Source of the DNA: Microvirga guangxiensis
GTDB taxonomy: Bacteria > Pseudomonadota > Alphaproteobacteria > Rhizobiales > Beijerinckiaceae
Reading direction: 5' to 3'
Length of the DNA stretch: 64,000 bases
Assembly (NCBI RefSeq): GCF_900102135.1
Contig: NZ_FMVJ01000006.1
Location: forward strand, 248,001-312,000
Under the pieces are notes generated by a model that had not been told where the DNA came from, searched no databases, and was given only the letters and a program-made list of their open reading frames with translations. Numbering within the stretch: the stretch's first letter is position 1; every line of letters begins with the position of its first letter. Of this stretch, positions 45,109-56,354 are shown piece after piece. A program made the position numbers and the translations under genes.

Positions 45109-45291
45109 TCAGTCGAAGATCCAATAAACAAAAAAGGCCACTACGATCAAAAGGACCGTCGCGAAGCTCGGTATGATCACAACATTGATGCCGCCGAGGC
45201 TAATCCCTGCCGCAAAAGCTATTGCTCCCACGAAGCAACAACACAGGACGAAAGCAGCGGCCAGCAAGAGAAGCTTTGTATTGGTCTTCAT
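45109..45291 (-). CDS. Predicted 60-residue hydrophobic membrane protein
   Basis: Almost entirely hydrophobic: residues 6-28 (LLLLAAAFVLCCCFVGAIAFA) and 35-58 (NVVIIPSFATVLLIVVAFFVYW) would form two membrane helices; there are three consecutive cysteines in the first. A weak TGAGAG lies ahead of the ATG. No family is recognised, and it is short enough to be spurious, but its amino-acid make-up is unlike a random reading frame. Confidence 0.4.
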   Translation of the reverse strand: MKTNTKLLLLAAAFVLCCCFVGAIAFAAGISLGGINVVIIPSFATVLLIVVAFFVYWIFD

Positions 45292-45368
45292 CGGCTCTCA
45301 AAATCCAAGGTGACGAACTCGACCAGGGTACATTGTTACAATACCAGGGTCGAGTCTCGTGACATTCC

Positions 45369-47003
<1,635 letters not shown>

Positions 47004-47070
47004 CTATCCATCAAAAAGGAGTGCCGATTCGCAATCCGCGAATCGTCACACTCCGAAACCATCCACAAAA

Positions 47071-47094
47071 GAAGAGGGCCGGAGGTCCGGCCCT
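47071..47094 (-). terminator. Rho-independent terminator of secG
   Basis: On the minus strand AGGGCCGGA (47094-47086) pairs perfectly with TCCGGCCCT (47083-47075), followed by CTTCTTTTG. The stem begins about 10 bases past the secG stop, ahead of pyrG. Confidence 0.82.
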
Positions 47095-47103
47095 GCTGTT
47101 CGC

Positions 47104-47517
47104 TTACTGCTGGGGCGCTGCGGGCGCCGGCACCGGAGCGCCGGGGACAGCCGGGGCAGCCGGTTGATCACCCTGGAGGCGCTGAAGCTGCTCGAGGACG
47201 TTGCCGCCCTGCGGGGCGCCGGGCGCCTGCTGGCCTGCGGGAGCCGCCGGAGCAGCGCCGTCGAGGATCGAGCGAGGTGCGCGGCCCGACGTCGCCATGA
47301 CGGTGAGCGCGATGCTCGTCACGAAGAAGAGGCCGGCAAGAATCGCTGTGGCGCGGGTGAGCGCATTGGCTTGGCCGCGACCGGTCATGAAGCCGGATAC
47401 ACCGCCTCCGCCACCGCCGCCGAGGCCCATGCCGCCGCCCTCGGAGCGCTGCAGGAGAACCACGCCGATCAGGGCGAGCACAATGATCAGGTGGACTATG
47501 ATGAGAACTGTTTGCAT
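47104..47517 (-). CDS. secG: Preprotein translocase subunit SecG
   Basis: A 137-residue SecG: two membrane helices (residues 1-22 and 55-75) around a GlyGly-rich loop (GGGMGLGGGGGGGVSGFMTGRG), then NALTRATAILAGLFF, a diagnostic SecG block. The last 55 residues form a Pro/Ala/Gln-rich tail longer than in E. coli, as in other alphaproteobacteria. It stimulates SecYE-dependent protein export. Confidence 0.95.
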   Translation of the reverse strand: MQTVLIIVHLIIVLALIGVVLLQRSEGGGMGLGGGGGGGVSGFMTGRGQANALTRATAILAGLFFVTSIALTVMATSGRAPRSILDGAAPAAPAGQQAPGAPQGGNVLEQLQRLQGDQPAAPAVPGAPVPAPAAPQQ

Positions 47518-47615
47518 CGTTCCAAAAACCTCAAGCGGCTGCGCTCAAAATGCGTCAGCCGCTCGCAATCCGTTCGTTGCGGCGGCCTGTAGCATAGGTG
47601 GGCGCAGGATCAAAG

Positions 47616-47678
47616 ACCCGCAAGCCGCCTTTTGCGGGTTGAAAGCGCTTTGCCGACCAGAAATGAGGCAAAACGCTT
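47616..47678 (-). terminator. Tandem hairpins downstream of tpiA
   Basis: Two stems lie between tpiA and secG. GGCAAAACGCTT (47667-47678) pairs with AAGCGCTTTGCC (47643-47654) with one mismatch, and ACCCGCAA (47616-47623) pairs with TTGCGGGT (47632-47639). On the minus strand the second is followed by CTTTGATC. Likely tpiA termination or attenuation before secG. Confidence 0.55.
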
Positions 47679-47691
47679 ATCGGTAAGCCCC

Positions 47692-48462
47692 TTAGCTGAG
47701 ATATGCCCCGGCAATCGCCAGGAAATCTGCAGCAACGAGGCTTGCGCCTCCCACGAGAGCGCCGTTGACGTTCTCCACAGCCATCAGCTCGGCTGCGTTC
47801 GAGGGTTTTACGGAGCCGCCGTAGAGAATGCGCACCTTGGCATGATCGGCCTTGCCCACGAGGCGCTTCAGCTCCTCGCGGATGGCGGCATGGACCTCTG
47901 CCACGTCCGCGGCGGTCGGGGTCAGGCCAGTCCCGATGGCCCAGACGGGCTCATAAGCCACCACGAGGTTGTGGCTGTTGGAATCGACCGGAATTGAGCC
48001 CCGCAGCTGCTTGCGGACGACAGCGAGGGTTTTGCCGGCCTCGCGCTCCTCGCGGGTTTCGCCCACGCAGACGATGGCCGTGAGCCCTGCCCTATGGGCC
48101 GCCACAGCCTTGGCGCAGACATCCGCATCCTTTTCCTTGTGGTACTGGCGGCGCTCGGAATGGCCGACGAGGACGTAAGCCGCTCCGGCATCGGCCAGCA
48201 TCTCGGCGGAAACATCGCCGGTGAAAGCGCCCGATTCCTTGGCGTGGCAATCCTGGCCGCCGATCCCGACCCGAGTGCCCACGGACATGTGAGCGAAAGC
48301 CGAGACGAGCGTTGCCGGGGGGCAGACGACGAGGTCGACCCTGGCTCTGAGGCCGGGCGTGTAGCCGGCATGAACTTCGCCAAGGACCTTCGCGGAGGAC
48401 CTCATCAATCCGTTCATTTTCCAGTTTCCCGCTACCAGCGGGCGTGGCCGATCGACGCTCAT
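47692..48462 (-). CDS. tpiA: Triosephosphate isomerase
   Basis: A 256-residue TIM. The substrate Asn-Lys is in AGNWKMNG, catalytic His in [10 protein letters not shown], catalytic Glu in [13 protein letters not shown], and the phosphate loop in ILYGGSVKP. It interconverts dihydroxyacetone phosphate and glyceraldehyde-3-phosphate. It is divergent from ppiD; both promoters must lie in the 135-base gap. Confidence 0.98.
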   Translation of the reverse strand: MSVDRPRPLVAGNWKMNGLMRSSAKVLGEVHAGYTPGLRARVDLVVCPPATLVSAFAHMSVGTRVGIGGQDCHAKESGAFTGDVSAEMLADAGAAYVLVGHSERRQYHKEKDADVCAKAVAAHRAGLTAIVCVGETREEREAGKTLAVVRKQLRGSIPVDSNSHNLVVAYEPVWAIGTGLTPTAADVAEVHAAIREELKRLVGKADHAKVRILYGGSVKPSNAAELMAVENVNGALVGGASLVAADFLAIAGAYLS

Positions 48463-48597
48463 TCATGCACTCCTGTCACGCTTGATAACTTGGCAGTAGC
48501 AGAGCCTTAGGGCTTCTTTCAACCAGACTTGCCCTTTTCCCCGGGCCTTTGATGGGCTATCGCCCTGTTAAACGAGTTTTTTGAGAACGGGTTCACG

Positions 48598-50496
48598 ATG
48601 CTTCGGAACATGCGCAAGGCCGGCCAGACCGTTGTCGGCAAAGCGATTGCCTTCATCTTTTTCGGCGCCCTGATCGTCAGCTTCGCCATCTGGGGCATCG
48701 GCGACATCTTCCGTGCCCAGCCGGCCTCGACGGTGGCAGAGGTCGGAAAGACCACGATTTCGGTCAATCAGGTGCGCAACGCCTACACCAACCAGCTTCA
48801 GCAGCTCGGCCGTCAGTTCCGCACAGTCATCACGCCGGAGCAGGCCCGCCTGTTCGGTCTCGATCAGCAGGTTCTCAACAGCCTCGTCACCGAGGCCGTG
48901 CTGGCCGAGGAGGCAAAAGGTCTGGGCCTTTCCGTCTCGGACGAGCTTGTGGCCCGCTCCATCGTCGAGAATCCGGCCTTCAGGGGCGCCGACGGCCAGT
49001 TCAACCGCGCGCTGTTCGATCAGGCGCTCCGCAATGCAGGATTGTCCGAGGCGGGATTTGTTCAGGAACAGCGCGCCTCCATGGCCCGCGCTCATCTGGC
49101 GGAGGCTCTTGCCGGCGATGTGACCGTGCCGAACGCCGCCAAGGAAGCTCTTCACCGCTACGCCGCGGAGCGCCGCAACGCGTCCTACTTCCTGCTCACC
49201 GCTGCTCTGGCAGGTGACGTTCCCGCCCCCACCAACGAGCAGCTCCAGAGTTTCTATGAAGAGCGCAAGGGCACATTCCGGGCTCCGGAATACCGCGCCG
49301 CCAACGCCATGGCGCTTGATGCCGCCGCTATCGCCAAGCCGGACACCGTCTCGGACGCGGATGCCCGCCAACGCTACGAGCAGCAGAAGGCGAAGTACGG
49401 CCAGCCCGAGCGCCGCACGATCCAGCAGATCCCTTTCACCTCCATGGACGATGCGCAGGCTGCATCCGCCAAGATCAAGGAAGGCGCGGCCTTCGAAGCC
49501 GTTGCCGCCGAGCGCGGCGTCGCGGCCTCCGGCCTGGACCTCGGCACGTTCACGAGGGCCGAAATGCTCGATCCGGCCGTGGCCGAGGCCGCCTTCGCGC
49601 TGGAGCAGAACGGCGTGAGCGCCCCGGTCGCCGGACGCTTCGGCCCGGTGCTCCTCCGTGTCACGCAGATTCAGCCGGAAGCCGTGCGCCCCTTCGAGGA
49701 AGTGGCCGCCGAAATCCGCAGCGAGATCGCCCGCGAGCGCGCCCAGAGCGAGCTTGAGAAGATCCACGACGAGATCGAGGACCTGCGCGCCGGCGCAAAG
49801 CCGCTGGCCGATATCGCCAAGGAGAAGGGCCTGACCCTTATCCAGATTCCAGCCATCGACGCCCAGGGCCTCGACAAGGCCGGAAACCCGGTCGATGTGC
49901 CCGAGCGTGACGCCTTCGCCAAGGCGGTCTTCGCCTCGGATATGGGCGTGGACAACGAGGCTCTGCGCACCGGTTCCGGCTATGTCTGGTACGACGTGAC
50001 CGGCATCGAGGCTTCCCGTGAGAAGACCCTCGATGAAGTTCGCGATCAGGTGGTCGCGCAATGGCGCGACGATCAAGTCGGCCAGCGCCTTTCCGAGAAG
50101 GCCCGTCAGCTCACCGAGCGCCTTGAGAAGGGCGAAGCCATCGAGGCTGTCGCGCAGGAGGTGAACGCGCCGGTGAAGAACGCCACCGACCTCGCCCGCA
50201 ACGCGAACAAGGACGATCTGTCGGCGGAAGCCGTGAACCGCATCTTCGCCACCCCCGTGGGCAAGGCGGGCAATGCTTCGAACGCTGCCGATTCCCGCGC
50301 CGTCTTCAAGGTCACGGCGGCCACTGTGCCTCCGATGGTCACCACCACGCAGGAAGCGCAGAACATCGATACGCAGCTGCGCAACGGCATGAGCGACGAC
50401 CTGATCAACCAGTACATCGCCCAGGCCCGCCAGGATCTCGGCGTCACCATCAACCAGCAGGCCCTGCAGCAGGCGACCGGTAGCGGCGAATTCTGA
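48598..50496 (+). CDS. ppiD: Periplasmic folding factor PpiD (peptidyl-prolyl isomerase/chaperone)
   Basis: A 632-residue SurA_N/PPIC protein. The N-terminus is short and cytosolic (MLRNMRKAGQTVVGKA), then one membrane helix (IAFIFFGALIVSFAIWGIGD), then the SurA-like chaperone part and a parvulin-like domain near residues 255-345 (RRTIQQIPFTSMDDAQAASAK). The membrane-anchored protein helps fold and release newly exported proteins at the Sec translocon. It heads a plus-strand run into trpE with a three-base gap. Confidence 0.93.
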   Translation: MLRNMRKAGQTVVGKAIAFIFFGALIVSFAIWGIGDIFRAQPASTVAEVGKTTISVNQVRNAYTNQLQQLGRQFRTVITPEQARLFGLDQQVLNSLVTEAVLAEEAKGLGLSVSDELVARSIVENPAFRGADGQFNRALFDQALRNAGLSEAGFVQEQRASMARAHLAEALAGDVTVPNAAKEALHRYAAERRNASYFLLTAALAGDVPAPTNEQLQSFYEERKGTFRAPEYRAANAMALDAAAIAKPDTVSDADARQRYEQQKAKYGQPERRTIQQIPFTSMDDAQAASAKIKEGAAFEAVAAERGVAASGLDLGTFTRAEMLDPAVAEAAFALEQNGVSAPVAGRFGPVLLRVTQIQPEAVRPFEEVAAEIRSEIARERAQSELEKIHDEIEDLRAGAKPLADIAKEKGLTLIQIPAIDAQGLDKAGNPVDVPERDAFAKAVFASDMGVDNEALRTGSGYVWYDVTGIEASREKTLDEVRDQVVAQWRDDQVGQRLSEKARQLTERLEKGEAIEAVAQEVNAPVKNATDLARNANKDDLSAEAVNRIFATPVGKAGNASNAADSRAVFKVTAATVPPMVTTTQEAQNIDTQLRNGMSDDLINQYIAQARQDLGVTINQQALQQATGSGEF

Positions 50497-50499
50497 TTC

Positions 50500-52020
50500 A
50501 TGAGCATTGCGCCCGATTTCGAGACTTTCGCGAAGGCTTATGAGGAGGGCGAGGCCGGGGTTTTGCGCGCCACCCTCGTGGGCGATCTTCTCACCCCCGT
50601 CGCAGCCTTCATCAAGCTGCGGCACCATCGGAAAGGCTCCGCCTTTCTGCTGGAATCCGTCGAAGGCGGCGCCACGCGCGGCCGCTTTTCGATGATCGGT
50701 CTCGATCCGGATCTCGTGTGGCAATGCCAGGACGGCGTCGCTTCCATCGACCGCCATGCGCTTTCTCGCGACAAGCAGTTCGTCGAGGACGACCTCCCTG
50801 CCCTCGACAGCCTGCGCGCCTTGATCAAGGAAAGCGCCCTGCCGCTCTCCGACGACCTGCCGCCCATGGCGGCGGGCCTCTTCGGCTATCTCGGCTACGA
50901 CATGGTGCGCCAGATGGAGCGCCTGCCCGAGCCCAATCCGGACGTGCTGAAGGTGCCGGACGCCATCCTCATCCGCCCGACCGTGATGGTGGTGTTCGAT
51001 GCGGTAAAGGACGAAGTCTCGCTCATCACGCCGGTGCGGCCTCAACCCGGAGTTTCAGCGAAGGCGGCCTATGAGGCAGCGCTCTCGCGGATCGACGGAG
51101 TGACACAGTCCCTCGAACAGCCGCTTCCTATCGAGGATCGCACCGATCCGACCGCCATCCATTTCGATCCGCCGGTGTCGAATACGACGCCGGAAGAGTT
51201 CGAGGCGATGGTGGCGAAGGCCAAGGATTACATCCGCGCCGGAGACATCTTCCAGGTGGTGCTGTCCCAGCGTTTCGAGGCAGCCTTCCCCCTGCCCGCC
51301 TTCGCTCTTTATCGCTCGTTGCGACGTGTCAATCCGGCGCCGTTCCTCTGCTATCTCGACTTCGAGGATTTCCAGATCGTCTGCTCCTCGCCGGAGATCC
51401 TGGTGCGGATGCGCGACGGCAAGGTCACGATCCGACCCATCGCCGGAACTCGCCCGCGCGGCAAGACGGCCGCCGAGGATCGCGCCCACGCGGAAAGCCT
51501 CCTCGCCGACCAGAAGGAGCGCGCCGAGCACCTCATGCTGCTCGATCTCGGCCGCAACGATGTGGGCCGCGTGGCGGAGATGGGCACCGTGCAGGTCACG
51601 GATTCGTTCTTCCTCGAATATTACAGCCAGGTGATGCACATCGTCTCGAACGTGGAAGGCAGGCTCGATCCCTCCTTCGACGCCCTCGACGCCCTGACGG
51701 CAGGCTTCCCGGCCGGAACCGTCTCCGGCGCGCCGAAAGTGCGCGCCATGCAGATCATCGACGAGTTGGAGAAGGACAAGCGCGGACCTTATGCCGGTTG
51801 CATCGGCTATTTCGGTGCCAACGGCGAGATGGACACCTGCATCGTGCTGCGCACGGCCGTCGTGAAGGATGGGCGCATGGCCGTCCAGGCAGGCGCGGGC
51901 ATCGTCTACGATTCCGATCCGGCCTCCGAGCAGCAGGAATGCATCAACAAGTCCAAGGCGCTGTTCAAGGCTGCCGAAGAAGCCGTGCGCTTCGCAAGCC
52001 AGGCGAGGATCGGTCAATGA
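50500..52020 (+). CDS. trpE: Anthranilate synthase component I TrpE
   Basis: A 506-residue chorismate-binding enzyme. The N-terminal domain has the ESVEGG-type tryptophan-feedback region (LLESVEGGATRGRFSMIG); the catalytic domain contains RAGDIFQVVLSQRFE, PIAGTRPRGKT, MLLDLGRNDVGRVAE and FPAGTVSGAPKVRAM. It makes anthranilate with TrpG. The start lies three bases after ppiD, leaving no room for a leader-peptide attenuator. Component I is separate here, unlike the TrpE(G) fusion of some rhizobia. Confidence 0.97.
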   Translation: MSIAPDFETFAKAYEEGEAGVLRATLVGDLLTPVAAFIKLRHHRKGSAFLLESVEGGATRGRFSMIGLDPDLVWQCQDGVASIDRHALSRDKQFVEDDLPALDSLRALIKESALPLSDDLPPMAAGLFGYLGYDMVRQMERLPEPNPDVLKVPDAILIRPTVMVVFDAVKDEVSLITPVRPQPGVSAKAAYEAALSRIDGVTQSLEQPLPIEDRTDPTAIHFDPPVSNTTPEEFEAMVAKAKDYIRAGDIFQVVLSQRFEAAFPLPAFALYRSLRRVNPAPFLCYLDFEDFQIVCSSPEILVRMRDGKVTIRPIAGTRPRGKTAAEDRAHAESLLADQKERAEHLMLLDLGRNDVGRVAEMGTVQVTDSFFLEYYSQVMHIVSNVEGRLDPSFDALDALTAGFPAGTVSGAPKVRAMQIIDELEKDKRGPYAGCIGYFGANGEMDTCIVLRTAVVKDGRMAVQAGAGIVYDSDPASEQQECINKSKALFKAAEEAVRFASQARIGQ

Positions 52021-52069
52021 TGGGCCTGCCCTTGACCGCCCTTCCTCATTACGCGAACGTCGGTGCGCC

Positions 52070-52678
52070 ATGACCCGCGTTCTCGTGATCGACAATTACG
52101 ACAGCTTCACCTGGAATCTGGTGCATCTGCTCGGTCCACTCGCAACATCCGTCGATGTGGTGCGCAACGACGCCATCACCACGGATGAGGTTCTGGCTTC
52201 GCCGCCCGATGCCATCGTGCTGTCGCCGGGCCCCTGCACGCCCAATGAGGCCGGCATCTGCCTGGATCTCGTGCAGCGCGCCTCGCCCACCATTCCGACC
52301 TTCGGCGTCTGCCTCGGCCTTCAGACCATCGGGCAGGTCTTCGGAGGCACGGTTTCCCGCGCCCCGCTGCCTATGCACGGCAAGGTGTCCGAGGTGGAGC
52401 ACAGCGGGCAGGCAGTGTTCCGCGGCATCAACGGCCCGTTCAAGGCGACCCGCTATCACTCCCTGATCGTGGATCGGGAAACCTGCCCGGCGGACCTCGC
52501 TGTCACCGCAGAGACGGCCGATGGCCTTGTCATGGGCCTGTCGCACCGCTCGCTTCCGATCCATGGCGTGCAGTTCCACCCCGAGAGCATCCTCTCGGAG
52601 CATGGCACCACGATCATGCGCAACTTCTTCGATCTGGCGGCGGCCTGGAACGCCGAGCACCGCCCGACCGCCGCTTAA
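52070..52678 (+). CDS. trpG: Anthranilate synthase component II TrpG
   Basis: A 202-residue class I glutamine amidotransferase. [13 protein letters not shown] starts the domain; the nucleophile Cys is in [11 protein letters not shown]; the catalytic His-Glu are in [14 protein letters not shown]. It supplies ammonia to TrpE. The longest frame starts at 51869, but ATG 52070 gives the family N-terminus. It lies 49 bases after trpE. Confidence 0.97.
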   Translation: MTRVLVIDNYDSFTWNLVHLLGPLATSVDVVRNDAITTDEVLASPPDAIVLSPGPCTPNEAGICLDLVQRASPTIPTFGVCLGLQTIGQVFGGTVSRAPLPMHGKVSEVEHSGQAVFRGINGPFKATRYHSLIVDRETCPADLAVTAETADGLVMGLSHRSLPIHGVQFHPESILSEHGTTIMRNFFDLAAAWNAEHRPTAA

Positions 52679-52697
52679 ACCCCAAGGCATTGAACCG

Positions 52698-53711
52698 ATG
52701 GAATCCTTCAAATCCTATCTCGCCAAAGTCGCCACCGGCGCATCGCTGACCCGGGACGAAGCGCGATCGGCATTTGACGATCTCCTCTCCGGCGAAGTGA
52801 CGCCAGCCCAGGGTGGCGCATTCCTCATGGCCCTCCGCGTTCGCGGCGAGGCGCTCGACGAGATCGTCGGCGCCGTCTCCGCCATGCGCGGGCGCATGCT
52901 TCCCGTGAAGGCGCCCGAGAACGCGATCGACATCGTGGGCACGGGCGGCGACCACTCGGGCAGCTACAACATCTCGACGCTGGCCTCGATCATCGTCGCG
53001 GCCAGCGGAGTGCCTGTGGCCAAGCACGGCAATCGCGCGGCCTCCTCCAAGTCCGGCACGGCGGATGTACTCGCAAGCCTCGGCGTGAAACTCGGTCTCG
53101 ACCCGAGCGGCCTTGAGCGCTGCGTCAAAGAAGCCGGGGTCTGCTTCATGTTCGCCCAGACCCATCATGCCGCCATGCGCCACGTAGCGCCGGTGCGCGT
53201 GGAGCTTGGCACCCGCACGATTTTCAACCTGCTCGGCCCGCTCTCCAACCCGGCCGGTGTGAAGAACCAGCTTCTCGGCGTTTTTTCAGAAGCTTGGCTC
53301 GATCCCCTCACCCAGGTTCTGAAGGAAATGGGCTCGCGCAAGGTCTGGACCGTGCATGGCTCCGACGGGCTCGACGAAATGACCACGACGGGCCGGACCT
53401 TCGTGGCTGCCCTCGAGAACGGAACGATCCGCCGCTTCACGGTCACGCCCGAGGAGGTCGGCCTGCCGATCTCGAAGCTCGAGGACCTGAAGGGCGGCGA
53501 TCCGGAGCACAATGCGAAAGCGCTCCGCGCTGTGCTCGACGGAGCGCGCAATGCCTATCGCGACGTAGCCGTCCTCAACGCAGCCGCCTCGCTCCTGATC
53601 GCGGATGCGGTGACGAACCTGCGCGATGGGGTGGAGCGTGCGTCGCAGGCGCTGGATAGCGGCGCGGCCAAGGGCACGCTGGAGCGCCTCGTCAAAGTCT
53701 CCAACGCTTGA
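52698..53711 (+). CDS. trpD: Anthranilate phosphoribosyltransferase TrpD
   Basis: A 337-residue enzyme that joins anthranilate to PRPP. Family blocks [16 protein letters not shown], the PRPP loop [41 protein letters not shown], and [14 protein letters not shown] are intact. The frame opens 59 codons upstream in trpG; ATG 52698 is 19 bases after the trpG stop and matches the family start. Confidence 0.97.
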   Translation: MESFKSYLAKVATGASLTRDEARSAFDDLLSGEVTPAQGGAFLMALRVRGEALDEIVGAVSAMRGRMLPVKAPENAIDIVGTGGDHSGSYNISTLASIIVAASGVPVAKHGNRAASSKSGTADVLASLGVKLGLDPSGLERCVKEAGVCFMFAQTHHAAMRHVAPVRVELGTRTIFNLLGPLSNPAGVKNQLLGVFSEAWLDPLTQVLKEMGSRKVWTVHGSDGLDEMTTTGRTFVAALENGTIRRFTVTPEEVGLPISKLEDLKGGDPEHNAKALRAVLDGARNAYRDVAVLNAAASLLIADAVTNLRDGVERASQALDSGAAKGTLERLVKVSNA

Positions 53712-53718
53712 GGCTGTC

Positions 53719-54519
53719 ATGACCGACGTTCTGAGCCAGATCGAAGCCTACAAGCGCCAGGAAATCGCTGCGGCGAAGGCTGCCATTCCTTTTGACGAGA
53801 TGAAGCGCCTTGCGCTGCAGGCATCGCCCCCGCGTGGCTTTGCGAAGGCGATCGAGCAGCATCTCTCCGAGGGACGCCCCGCCCTGATTGCCGAGGTGAA
53901 GAAGGCAAGCCCCTCGAAGGGCCTGATCCGCGCCGATTTCGATCCGCCGAGCCTGGCCAGGGCTTATGCCGATGGCGGCGCGACCTGCCTTTCCGTTCTC
54001 ACCGACGAGCCGTCTTTCCAGGGCAAGCCCGAGTACCTGAACCAGGCACGCGAAGCCTCCGGCCTTCCGGCGCTGCGCAAGGATTTCCTGTTCGAGCCGT
54101 ATCAGGTTTACGAGGCGCGGGCCTGGGGCGCCGATTGCATTCTCGTGATCATGGCAAGCGTAACGGACGACGAAGCGCGCGCGCTCATCGACACGGCCCA
54201 CGAACTCGGCATGGACGTGCTGGTCGAGGTGCATGATCGTCCGGAGCTGGAGCGCGCGATCCCGCTCGGCACCAAGCTCATCGGCATCAACAACCGCAAC
54301 CTGCGCACGTTCGAGGTATCGCTCACCGTGAGCGAAGAGCTCGCCCCGCTTATTCCATCCGACCGCATCATCGTCGGCGAGAGCGGCATCTTCACGCTTG
54401 AGGACATCGAACGGCTATCGAAGGTGAATATCCGCACCTTCCTCGTGGGCGAGAGCCTGATGCGCCAGACGGATGTAACGGCTGCCACCCGGCGTCTTCT
54501 GTTCGGCGAGGCGGCATGA
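53719..54519 (+). CDS. trpC: Indole-3-glycerol phosphate synthase TrpC
   Basis: A 266-residue TIM barrel. [14 protein letters not shown] (catalytic Lys/Glu), [43 protein letters not shown] and [12 protein letters not shown] are all recognisable. It closes the indole ring of tryptophan biosynthesis. Stand-alone (no TrpF fusion). Seven bases after trpD and overlapping moaC by four bases. Confidence 0.97.
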   Translation: MTDVLSQIEAYKRQEIAAAKAAIPFDEMKRLALQASPPRGFAKAIEQHLSEGRPALIAEVKKASPSKGLIRADFDPPSLARAYADGGATCLSVLTDEPSFQGKPEYLNQAREASGLPALRKDFLFEPYQVYEARAWGADCILVIMASVTDDEARALIDTAHELGMDVLVEVHDRPELERAIPLGTKLIGINNRNLRTFEVSLTVSEELAPLIPSDRIIVGESGIFTLEDIERLSKVNIRTFLVGESLMRQTDVTAATRRLLFGEAA

Positions 54520-54992
54520 CGAAGCTCACGCATCTCGATGCGAGCGGCGAGGCCAACATGGTCGACGTCTCGGAAAAGGATGTCACCAGCCGCACCGCGA
54601 TTGCCGAAGGTTGCGTGGTGATGCAGCCGGAAACCCTCGCGCTGATCCGTCAGGGCGATGCGAAGAAGGGCGATGTGCTCGGCACCGCGCGGCTGGCAGG
54701 CATCATGGCCTCCAAGCGCACGCACGAGCTGATCCCACTCTGCCATCCGCTCATGATTTCCAAAGTGAAGGTCGATTGCGCGCTCGATGAAGCCCTGCCC
54801 GGCATCCGCGTGACCGCGGAGGTGAAGGTTTCGGGTCAGACCGGCGTCGAGATGGAAGCGCTCACCGCCGTTTCCGTTACGTGCCTGACGATCTATGACA
54901 TGGTGAAAGCCGCCGACAAAGGCATGCGGATCGAGAACGTGCGCCTTCGCATGAAGAGCGGCGGACGCTCAGGAATGTATGAGGCACCATGA
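54516..54992 (+). CDS. moaC: Cyclic pyranopterin monophosphate synthase MoaC
   Basis: A 158-residue protein of usual length. [64 protein letters not shown] and [15 protein letters not shown] are the conserved catalytic and dimer elements. It makes cyclic pyranopterin monophosphate in molybdenum-cofactor synthesis. It overlaps trpC by ATGA and moeA by ATGA, so tryptophan and molybdopterin genes are coupled in one transcript, a conserved arrangement in relatives. Confidence 0.97.
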   Translation: MTKLTHLDASGEANMVDVSEKDVTSRTAIAEGCVVMQPETLALIRQGDAKKGDVLGTARLAGIMASKRTHELIPLCHPLMISKVKVDCALDEALPGIRVTAEVKVSGQTGVEMEALTAVSVTCLTIYDMVKAADKGMRIENVRLRMKSGGRSGMYEAP

Positions 54993-56245
54993 GCCTGATC
55001 CCGGTCGAGGATGCTCTGTCCCGCGTGCTGGCAAGCGTCGCAAAGCCGGTTTCCATTGAGCGCGTGCCGCTGATTCACTGTGCAGGCCGTGCGCTTGCTG
55101 AGGATGTAAGCGCCCTTCGCGATCAGCCGCCCTTTCCAGCTTCGGCCATGGACGGCTATGCCGTCCGCAGCGTCGATGTGGATCAGGTTCCCACATCATT
55201 GCATCTGATCGGCACAAGCGCTGCAGGACGCCGTTTCGTGGGGAATGTAGGGCCGCAGCAGGCTGTGCGCATCTTTACAGGAGCTCCCCTGCCGGACGGC
55301 GCGGATACGGTCGTGATCCAGGAGGACACGGAGCAATCCGGCGATCAGGTGATCGTGAAGGAGCGTCCGCGTCACAGCCAGCACATCCGCAAGGCCGGTC
55401 TCGACTTCGCGGCAGGCGATGTGCTGCTGCAGGCGGGTCTCTGCCTCGATGCTCGCCATATCGGCCTGGCTGCAGCCATGGGCCACGGAACGCTGCCTGT
55501 GCGCTGCAAGCCACGCATCGCCATTCTCGCTACCGGTGATGAATTGGTGCGTGCAGGCGAGACCGCCGGTCCCGATCAGATCACCGCCTCGAGCCTGCCT
55601 GCCACCGCATTGATGGTGGAAAAAGCCGGCGGAGAAGCCATCGATCTCGGAATTGCGCGCGACACGCTCGAATCCCTGGAGGAGAGAATCCAAGCCGCGC
55701 GCGATGCGAAGGCGGATATCCTCGTCACGCTCGGCGGCGCATCTGTCGGCGAGCACGACCTCGTGCAACAGGCCCTGCAGCAGCAAGGCATGGAACTCGG
55801 CTTCTGGCGCGTGGCGCTTCGGCCCGGCAAGCCTCAGATGCATGGAAAGCTCGACGACATGCTGCTTCTGGGCCTTCCCGGCAATCCGGTCTCGTCGCTG
55901 GTCTGCGCAGTCCTCTTCCTCATCCCGGCCATTCGTGCGCTGCTAGGCGACGCCCAACCCGATGCGGACCCGACGGAGGCTGCGATTCTGGGGGCTGACT
56001 TGCCAGCAAACGGCCCACGGCAGGACTACATGCGCGCCTCGCTCTCTTCCGAAGAGTTCGAGGTCGCCCTCACCCATCGCGCAGAACGAATCCCGCTTCC
56101 GGTCGCCACGCCCCACCTGATTCAGGATTCGTCGATGCTGAGCATCCTTGAACGCTCCGAGGCGCTTCTGGTGCGCCCGCCTCACGCACCCGCGGCTCAT
56201 GCGGGAGAGCCTTGCAGGGTTATCCGGCTGTCGCGCTTCTGCTAA
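54989..56245 (+). CDS. moeA: Molybdopterin molybdenumtransferase MoeA
   Basis: A 418-residue MoeA/Glp. The N-terminal domain has [15 protein letters not shown] and [23 protein letters not shown]; the molybdopterin-binding domain has [26 protein letters not shown] and [13 protein letters not shown]. It inserts molybdate into molybdopterin-AMP. Overlaps moaC by four bases; lexA follows after 109 bases with its own control region. Confidence 0.95.
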   Translation: MSLIPVEDALSRVLASVAKPVSIERVPLIHCAGRALAEDVSALRDQPPFPASAMDGYAVRSVDVDQVPTSLHLIGTSAAGRRFVGNVGPQQAVRIFTGAPLPDGADTVVIQEDTEQSGDQVIVKERPRHSQHIRKAGLDFAAGDVLLQAGLCLDARHIGLAAAMGHGTLPVRCKPRIAILATGDELVRAGETAGPDQITASSLPATALMVEKAGGEAIDLGIARDTLESLEERIQAARDAKADILVTLGGASVGEHDLVQQALQQQGMELGFWRVALRPGKPQMHGKLDDMLLLGLPGNPVSSLVCAVLFLIPAIRALLGDAQPDADPTEAAILGADLPANGPRQDYMRASLSSEEFEVALTHRAERIPLPVATPHLIQDSSMLSILERSEALLVRPPHAPAAHAGEPCRVIRLSRFC

Positions 56246-56276
56246 AAATACGTTTCACCTTAAGCATGGGCTTGCA

Positions 56277-56291
56277 GAACACAGCAGGAAC
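56277..56291 (-). promoter_or_regulatory. SOS box of lexA (alphaproteobacterial GAAC/GTTC direct repeat)
   Basis: GAAC at 56277-56280 and GAAC at 56288-56291 are separated by seven bases, that is GTTC-N7-GTTC read on the minus strand, the known alphaproteobacterial LexA site. GTTC at 56301 is followed seven bases later by GTTT, a one-mismatch second box in the other direction. The site is 63-77 bases upstream of the lexA ATG, so LexA most likely autoregulates and the SOS response is intact. Confidence 0.85.
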
Positions 56292-56354
56292 AGCTAACCT
56301 GTTCTTGCTTTGTTTTCCAGAATCGCTCCATTTCGGGAGCAGTAAGGGTCTGTC

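Noticed and set aside
50440-50510. Possible trp attenuator before trpE
   Set aside because: Only three bases separate ppiD from trpE and no Trp-rich leader peptide or alternative hairpins are present.
48568-51045. An 825-codon open frame antisense to ppiD and trpE
   Set aside because: GC-rich genes often leave open antisense frames; the translation is rich in Arg/His/Leu with no domain, while the sense strand encodes complete PpiD and TrpE.
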